From: Micromonospora arida
Lineage (GTDB): Bacteria; Actinomycetota; Actinomycetes; Mycobacteriales; Micromonosporaceae
Direction: 5' to 3'
NCBI RefSeq assembly: GCF_003857035.1
Contig: NZ_QGSY01000172.1
Location: 1 to 34,394, forward strand
DNA: 34,394 bases
Position numbers and translations under genes: made by a program. The notes below the pieces were generated by a model. That model worked only from the letters and a program-made list of their open reading frames with translations. It was not told the origin of the DNA and ran no database searches. This document shows positions 30,075 to 34,394 of this stretch, one piece after another. The stretch's first letter is position 1; each line of letters opens with the position of its first letter.

Positions 30075-31568
30075 TCAGCGGAAGCAGTGCGCGATCGGCA
30101 CCTGGCTGCCCTCGCAGTTGGTCGGCTCGTTCTCGACCACCACGCTCTCATCGTCGATCTTGACCTGGGCGTGCATGCCGAAGATGCCGCCGGGCTTCAC
30201 CGTCGACGCGTTGTGGGTGACCTTGCTGGTGTAGATCGCCACCGAGCCCGCGCTGGCGTAGATGCCGCCGCCCTGGGAGGCGGCGCCGACGGCCTCGTTA
30301 CGGGTCACGTCGCTGCCACGGACCAGCAGGTTCGCCTTCTCGGCGTAGATGCCGGCCCCGAGGCCGTGGGTGGTGTTGCCCTCGACCACGCTGTCGTCGA
30401 GCGGCGTCAGGCCCTTCACCGTCGAGATGCCACCGCCGTTGACTGTGGACGTGTTGCCGCGGATCGTCATCGTGCGCATCACCAGCACCGCGTCGGAGTT
30501 GGCGGCACCGCCGCCGACCTGCGCGGTGTTGTTCAGCAACTCGGTGTCGGAGACCTTCGTCCGGGCCGAGAAGCTGGCCAGCCCGCCACCCTGGGCGGCG
30601 CTGTTCTGGGTGAAGGAGACGCTCTCCACGTCGGCGGCACCACGGTAGTTGCCGAGCCCCCCGCCGTACCCGTTGGCACTGTTGCGGTGGAACTCGGAAC
30701 GCTTCAGCGTCAAAACGCCGCCGTTGAGCAGGCCCCCGCCCTTGCCCGCGGCGCCGGAGGCGCTGTTGCCGACGAACGTGGAGTCGGTGACCACCATGTT
30801 GCCGTCGTTGAAGATGCCGCCACCGCCGCCCTCGGGCGACAGCGACGTGCTCTGCGAGACGGTGACCCGTTCCACCACGGCGGTGGCGCCGTGCACCACG
30901 TGCACGCTGCCACCCTCGATGGCCGAGCGGCCGTTGTGCAGTTCCACGTCCCGCAGGGTCAACTCCCCGCCGTCGCGGACTGTGAAGAAGCGGAACGGGG
31001 CGGCCTGGGCGTCCCGGGCGATGGTGGCGCCCGCGCCGTCGATCGTGATGGCCTGGTAGATCACCGGCAGGCCGGCGGTGTCGTCGGCCGGGTTGTGCGG
31101 CGGCGCGTCGGCGTCCCCGGGCGTCTCTGCGGCGTCGGCGGCCTCCCGGGCGTCACGGATCCCGCCGTCGTACTGGTCGGTCTCGTGGAACGCCTCGGTG
31201 AGGGTGTAACGGCACTTGGGCGCGAGCCGAAGTTCGCCGCCGCCCTCGGCGTTGGCCGCCACCAGCGCCGCCACCAGCTTCGCGGCGTCGCACGGCACCG
31301 ACACCACGCCCCGCTTGCCGGTGCCCGGGGTGGCCGGGCGGGCGCCGTCCTGGTCCTGCGGCGGTGCCGGCCGGTCGCCGTCGCGTCGGTCGTCGTCGGC
31401 CGCCGGGGTCAGCCGGGCCAGACCGGGGAGGGCGAGGGCGCGGTCGGCGGCTGCGGCCGCTCCGGCCGCTCCCACGACCAGGCTCCCCGCCAACAGGCCG
31501 CTGGCTAAGAACCATCGGGACCGCCGCCTGGGTCGGGCGGCGCGGTCTCCCTCTCGGTACGTGGACAT
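30075..31568 (-). CDS. Secreted right-handed beta-helix repeat protein
   Basis: The 497-residue precursor has an Arg-rich N-terminus and a long hydrophobic signal (WFLASGLLAGSLVVGAAGAAAAA, about 18-41). A low-complexity Asp/Pro-rich stretch follows (about 55-85). From about residue 170 on it consists of parallel beta-helix rungs: VYQ/IDGAGATI, ELTLRDVELHNG, then many units of the type GGGxxN...SxVxxNxA (for example GGGLLNGGVLTLKRSEFHRNSANGYG). This is the pattern of pectate-lyase-like or polymorphic outer-membrane-type repeats. No catalytic Asp/Lys set is evident, so an adhesive or structural role is as likely as sugar cleavage. A Cys pair (EPTNCEGS, IAHCFR) closes the end. The first ATG, 31568, has a weak GTAGG upstream. 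Confidence 0.82.
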   Translation of the reverse strand: MSTYREGDRAARPRRRSRWFLASGLLAGSLVVGAAGAAAAADRALALPGLARLTPAADDDRRDGDRPAPPQDQDGARPATPGTGKRGVVSVPCDAAKLVAALVAANAEGGGELRLAPKCRYTLTEAFHETDQYDGGIRDAREAADAAETPGDADAPPHNPADDTAGLPVIYQAITIDGAGATIARDAQAAPFRFFTVRDGGELTLRDVELHNGRSAIEGGSVHVVHGATAVVERVTVSQSTSLSPEGGGGGIFNDGNMVVTDSTFVGNSASGAAGKGGGLLNGGVLTLKRSEFHRNSANGYGGGLGNYRGAADVESVSFTQNSAAQGGGLASFSARTKVSDTELLNNTAQVGGGAANSDAVLVMRTMTIRGNTSTVNGGGISTVKGLTPLDDSVVEGNTTHGLGAGIYAEKANLLVRGSDVTRNEAVGAASQGGGIYASAGSVAIYTSKVTHNASTVKPGGIFGMHAQVKIDDESVVVENEPTNCEGSQVPIAHCFR

Positions 31569-31742
31569 CAACGGTGCCTACCTTCCTGCGTACGTGACGT
31601 GACCGCGCGCCGATTCGGGCGCGGGGGGCTCGACGTGTTCGCCGGCTACCAAACGTCACGATAGGTCCGCAATACGGACAGGAAGGCGTGAACGTGAATA
31701 GTTCCCTCTTTCATCTTCAAAGCTGTCATACCGACACCGATG
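31569..31742 (-). other. A/T-richer leader region of the beta-helix gene with a possible 27-codon ORF
   Basis: The 174 bases between the permease stop and the beta-helix start are less GC-rich than any flanking gene, mostly 31655-31735. On the minus strand an ATG at 31729 opens a frame of 27 codons ending at TAG 31646 (MTALKMKEGTIHVHAFLSVL then RTYRDVW). A small hairpin GTCCG-TATTG-CGGAC lies at 31662-31676. No good ribosome site precedes the ATG. I see no -10/-35 pair that I would defend, but the promoter of the beta-helix gene must lie here unless it is read from the permease. Confidence 0.35.
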
Positions 31743-33839
31743 TCACCCGCCGACGTGGATGCCGGGCCGCCGTAGCGGATCCCGTTCGGTCCGACGGATG
31801 ATCTCCCGCACCACCGGCGGGGTGTCCCCCCGGCCCAGGATGAGGTAGCGCGCCAGGTGCGCGATCGGGCTACCCTCCGACCATTCGAAGTGCGCGTGCG
31901 GCCGGACCCCGGTGGCGTCCCGCAGGGCCAGCAGGATCGCGGCGATCGCGTTCGGCGCGGCCGGGCTGTTGGCCCGCAGCACCCGGAAGCCGCCCACCTC
32001 GATCCCGTGCACGCGCAGCACCTGACTGAACTCCGACGGATCGACCACATCGATCTCCAGGAACAGCACGTCCGCGGCCCCGGGCACCGGATTCATCCCA
32101 CGCTGCGCCCGCTCCTTGAGCGTGTACTCCTTCACCGACCCCTTCTGCCGCTTGTTGGCGATCAGGTGCAGCTGACCGTCGTGCGCCAGCGACTCGGTGA
32201 TGAACCGACGGGCCACCTCGTCGAACTCGATCCGCTCGGCGCGCAGCTCGGTGGTCCGGGTGACCCGGGAGACCAACGAGACCACGATGATGCCGAGGAT
32301 GAACAGCGCGGAGATCGTGATGCCGTCCGGCTGTTCGATGACGTTCTCCAGCAGCGCGTACAGCAGCACCAGGGTCAGCACCGTGAAGCCGATCGCGGAG
32401 CCACGCCGGTGCTGACGGGCCGCGGAGATCGTCACCGCCACCGCCCCGGAGACCATCATGGCCAGGATCCCGGTGGCGTACGCCCCGGCCTGGGCGTTGA
32501 CGTCGGCGCGGAAGGCGATCGTGATGGCGACGCTGACGACGGTGTAGACGATCACCACGGGGCGTACCGCCCGCGCCCACTCCGGTGCCATGCCGTACGA
32601 CGGCAGGTAGCGCGGCACGATGTTGATCAACCCGGCCATCGCCGAGGCGCCGGCGAACCAGAGGATGAGCACGCTGCTCACGTCGTAGACGCTGCCGAAC
32701 ACCTCCCCAAGGTAGGCGTGCGCCAGGAACGCCAGCGCCCGCCCGTTCGCGCCGCCGCCCGGCCGGAACTCCTCCGCCGGAATGAGCGCCGTGGTCACGA
32801 AGGTCGTCGAGATCAGGTACACGGACATGATCAACGCGGCGGTGGTGAGCAGCCGACGTGTGTTGCGGATCCGGGCGGCGAGCCGGGCCTGCTTGTCCGG
32901 GCCGTCCGCCGCCACCAGGGGCATCATGCTGACCCCGGTCTCGAAACCGGACAGCCCCAGTACCAGCAGCGGGAACGCCAACACGGCGGTGAACAGCACC
33001 TGGCCCGGTCCGCCACCGGTCGAGGTCACCGCGGCCGTCCAGTTCGACACGATGCCCGGGTCCTCGACGATCCGGGCCACCGCGACCACGACGATCACGG
33101 CGTTGAGCACCAGGAAGACCGCGACCAGCGGGATGGCCACCACCACCGCCTCGCGGAACCCGAGCAGGAACACCCCGCCGAGGATGAGCAGCAGCACCAC
33201 CGTCACCACGACCGGCACCGGGGACCCGTGCAGGACGTCCGGCAGGTACGGGTTCTCCAGCAGGTGCACGGTGGCGTCCGCCGAGGACAGGGTGATCGTG
33301 ATGATCCAGGAGGTGGCCACGAAGCCGAGCAGCACGAGGACGAAGACCTTGCCGCGCCAGAACGGCAACAACCGCTCCAACATCGCCACCGAACCCTGAC
33401 CGTGCGGGCTCTCGTGGGCCACCCGCCGGTACATCGGCAGCATGCCGAACAGGGTGAGCACGACGATCAACAGGGTCGCCAGCGGGGAGAGCGCCCCGGC
33501 CGCCACCGCCGCGATGCCGGGAAGGTACGACAGCGTGGAGAAGTAGTCCACGCCGGTCAGGCACATCACCTGCCACCAGGCGTGCCGACGGTTCTGTCCC
33601 TCGGTCGCCTCGGGGCCGGGTGGCTGCACCTGGTGCTGAAAGAGCCACCGGCGCAGCGCGCTGGCCGGCGGCGCCGAGCGGGCCGGAGTGGCCACGCGTT
33701 CGGGCACCACGACGCCCCGCCGGCCGCCCCGGTGTGGGCGGGCTGGATCGCGGGCCGCCCGCAGCGTCGGGTCCGGCCCGCTCGGCGTGTGGCGGCGCCC
33801 GTTCCAGCGACGTGGTTTCGCGCGGTTCTCGTCACCCAT
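31743..33839 (-). CDS. APC superfamily permease with cytoplasmic C-terminal domain
   Basis: The 698-residue protein starts with an Arg/Pro-rich cytoplasmic segment (about 75 residues), followed by about twelve membrane helices. The first begins at [32 protein letters not shown], the APC-type unwound TM1 with GVDY and a Gly-rich turn. [13 protein letters not shown] in the TM6 position is also typical. A soluble C-terminus of about 170 residues ([38 protein letters not shown] onwards) ends it. The transported compound is unknown; amino acids or cations are both possible in this superfamily. The start is taken as ATG 33839 with GGTGGGA six bases upstream; GTG 33857 is an alternative. Confidence 0.82.
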   Translation of the reverse strand: MGDENRAKPRRWNGRRHTPSGPDPTLRAARDPARPHRGGRRGVVVPERVATPARSAPPASALRRWLFQHQVQPPGPEATEGQNRRHAWWQVMCLTGVDYFSTLSYLPGIAAVAAGALSPLATLLIVVLTLFGMLPMYRRVAHESPHGQGSVAMLERLLPFWRGKVFVLVLLGFVATSWIITITLSSADATVHLLENPYLPDVLHGSPVPVVVTVVLLLILGGVFLLGFREAVVVAIPLVAVFLVLNAVIVVVAVARIVEDPGIVSNWTAAVTSTGGGPGQVLFTAVLAFPLLVLGLSGFETGVSMMPLVAADGPDKQARLAARIRNTRRLLTTAALIMSVYLISTTFVTTALIPAEEFRPGGGANGRALAFLAHAYLGEVFGSVYDVSSVLILWFAGASAMAGLINIVPRYLPSYGMAPEWARAVRPVVIVYTVVSVAITIAFRADVNAQAGAYATGILAMMVSGAVAVTISAARQHRRGSAIGFTVLTLVLLYALLENVIEQPDGITISALFILGIIVVSLVSRVTRTTELRAERIEFDEVARRFITESLAHDGQLHLIANKRQKGSVKEYTLKERAQRGMNPVPGAADVLFLEIDVVDPSEFSQVLRVHGIEVGGFRVLRANSPAAPNAIAAILLALRDATGVRPHAHFEWSEGSPIAHLARYLILGRGDTPPVVREIIRRTERDPLRRPGIHVGG

Positions 33840-33926
33840 CGTCAGTCCCACCCTCACAGGTCCTGATCTGACGGTAGGCGGTGCCCCGGCGCCCGATCGG
33901 CGGAACCGGGCACCTGTTCGGGCTGC

Positions 33927-34328
33927 TCAGGACAGGTCCGCGACGGCGAGCAGCCGGGCCAGCGCGGGTGGGTCGGCGATCGTCACCGTGGCCGCCGGAT
34001 GCCGGGGCCGTCCCCCGGGCACCAGCGCCGGCACCGGTACGCCGAAGCGCAGGCAGATCCCGCCGGCCGCGCTGCTGCCGAAGGTCGCGCCGCCGTCGGC
34101 CAGCGACAGGTGCGGACCGATCGCCCGCCACCAGCGGTACGGCCCGCTCAGCTCGACGGCGGTGACGTTGTCCCGGTCGGTCCGCAGCCGCCACGGCCCG
34201 TACCGGATCATCAGGTCCCGATCGGTGACGGCGACCCAGGCCGTCGCCGGGCGGACCCCCAGCAGCGCCAGCATCGGGCGGAACACCGGGTCGAAGCGGA
34301 ACGGGAACCGGGCCACGACGCCGGTCAT
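33927..34328 (-). CDS. Conserved-looking protein of unknown function
   Basis: The 133-residue protein has alternating strand-like segments (FPFRFDPVFRPMLALLGVRP, TAWVAVTDRDLMIRYGPWRLRTDRDNVTAVELSGPYRWW) and a mostly beta-type pattern. It recalls PH-like or YdbT-type domains, but I cannot assign it. There is no membrane helix or signal peptide. The ATG at 34328 has no obvious ribosome site, but it forms an ATGA overlap with a frame still open to the window edge, so translational coupling to an upstream gene is possible. The stop lies 87 bases before the permease start. Confidence 0.6.
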   Translation of the reverse strand: MTGVVARFPFRFDPVFRPMLALLGVRPATAWVAVTDRDLMIRYGPWRLRTDRDNVTAVELSGPYRWWRAIGPHLSLADGGATFGSSAAGGICLRFGVPVPALVPGGRPRHPAATVTIADPPALARLLAVADLS

Positions 34329-34394
34329 CGCGCGCCGGGCCGAGCGGTGGGTCGCGACACCGGGCCGCCCGGCCGCAGGGGGCCGGGCCGCGCG
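34325..34394 (-). CDS. Possible C-terminus of an upstream minus-strand gene (partial)
   Basis: The frame ending at TGA 34325-34327 stays open to the edge of the window and encodes about 22 residues rich in Arg, Pro and Gly. It would overlap the next gene by ATGA. In DNA this GC-rich such an open stretch is also expected by chance. Confidence 0.25.
   Translation of the reverse strand, partial: ARPGPLRPGGPVSRPTARPGAR

Noticed and set aside
31743..33839. KUP-type potassium transporter as identity of the permease
   Set aside because: Length and soluble tail would fit, but the TM1 and TM6 motifs read as general APC permease, and KUP-specific signatures were not recognised.

Overview
The window is high-GC DNA with GTG/ATG starts, strong AGGAGG-type ribosome sites, many 4-bp ATGA gene overlaps and actinobacterial signature genes (RbpA, Ppm1 next to Lnt, an F420-dependent oxidoreductase). 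This suggests an actinomycete chromosome, most likely Micromonosporaceae; that placement is inferred from overall protein character and was not searched. No rRNA, tRNA, CRISPR array, transposase or phage gene was seen. The layout is that of ordinary chromosome with one clear catabolic island, one decayed gene and several small regulatory structures.

Region by region. Positions 1-4192: the end of a coiled-coil protein, rbpA behind a SigR-type promoter, then on the minus strand fxsA, ppm1 and lnt (polyprenol-phosphate mannose and lipoprotein acylation functions). Positions 4193-4775: a gene-free stretch with a 64-nt long-stem inverted repeat and a terminator-like hairpin. Positions 4776-13061: the main feature, a divergent lysine aminomutase cluster. 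kamA (lysine 2,3-aminomutase) is read rightward. A tightly packed minus-strand operon is read leftward: kdd (3,5-diaminohexanoate dehydrogenase), an amidohydrolase, kamD and kamE (B12/PLP lysine 5,6-aminomutase), kal (3-aminobutyryl-CoA ammonia-lyase) and a MutL/GlmL-type protein likely serving as reactivase. Together they would turn L-lysine into beta-lysine, 3,5-diaminohexanoate and 5-amino-3-oxohexanoate, and at the far end deaminate 3-aminobutyryl-CoA to crotonyl-CoA. The 3-keto-5-aminohexanoate cleavage enzyme (Kce) that normally links these halves is not in the window, while an uncharacterised amidohydrolase sits in the middle of the operon.

Positions 13121-16320: an ECF sigma factor with an overlapping membrane anti-sigma-like partner, a lipoprotein polysaccharide deacetylase, and a CsbD stress protein. 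Positions 16478-19887: a histidine phosphatase, an AsnC/Lrp regulator overlapping it tail-to-tail, and an M24 peptidase coupled to an acyl-CoA dehydrogenase. Positions 20089-23569: a secreted GH18 chitinase with a ricin-type lectin domain, an HxlR regulator fused to a peroxiredoxin-like domain, and a DUF4037 protein. Positions 23691-28326: a small membrane protein, a 5'-3' exonuclease, an LtrA membrane protein, a maleate isomerase-like protein coupled to a YrdC/Sua5-like protein, and another small membrane protein. Positions 28410-28822: a frameshifted remnant of an imine-reductase-type dehydrogenase. Positions 28984-34394: an F420-dependent oxidoreductase, a secreted beta-helix repeat protein, an APC-type permease with a cytoplasmic tail, and an unrecognised protein.

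A perfectly conserved 17-bp partly palindromic motif occurs upstream of two unrelated genes (16404 and 28879). Most gene boundaries were chosen by matching ribosome sites and family-typical N-termini; functions are assigned by reading motifs, with no database search.
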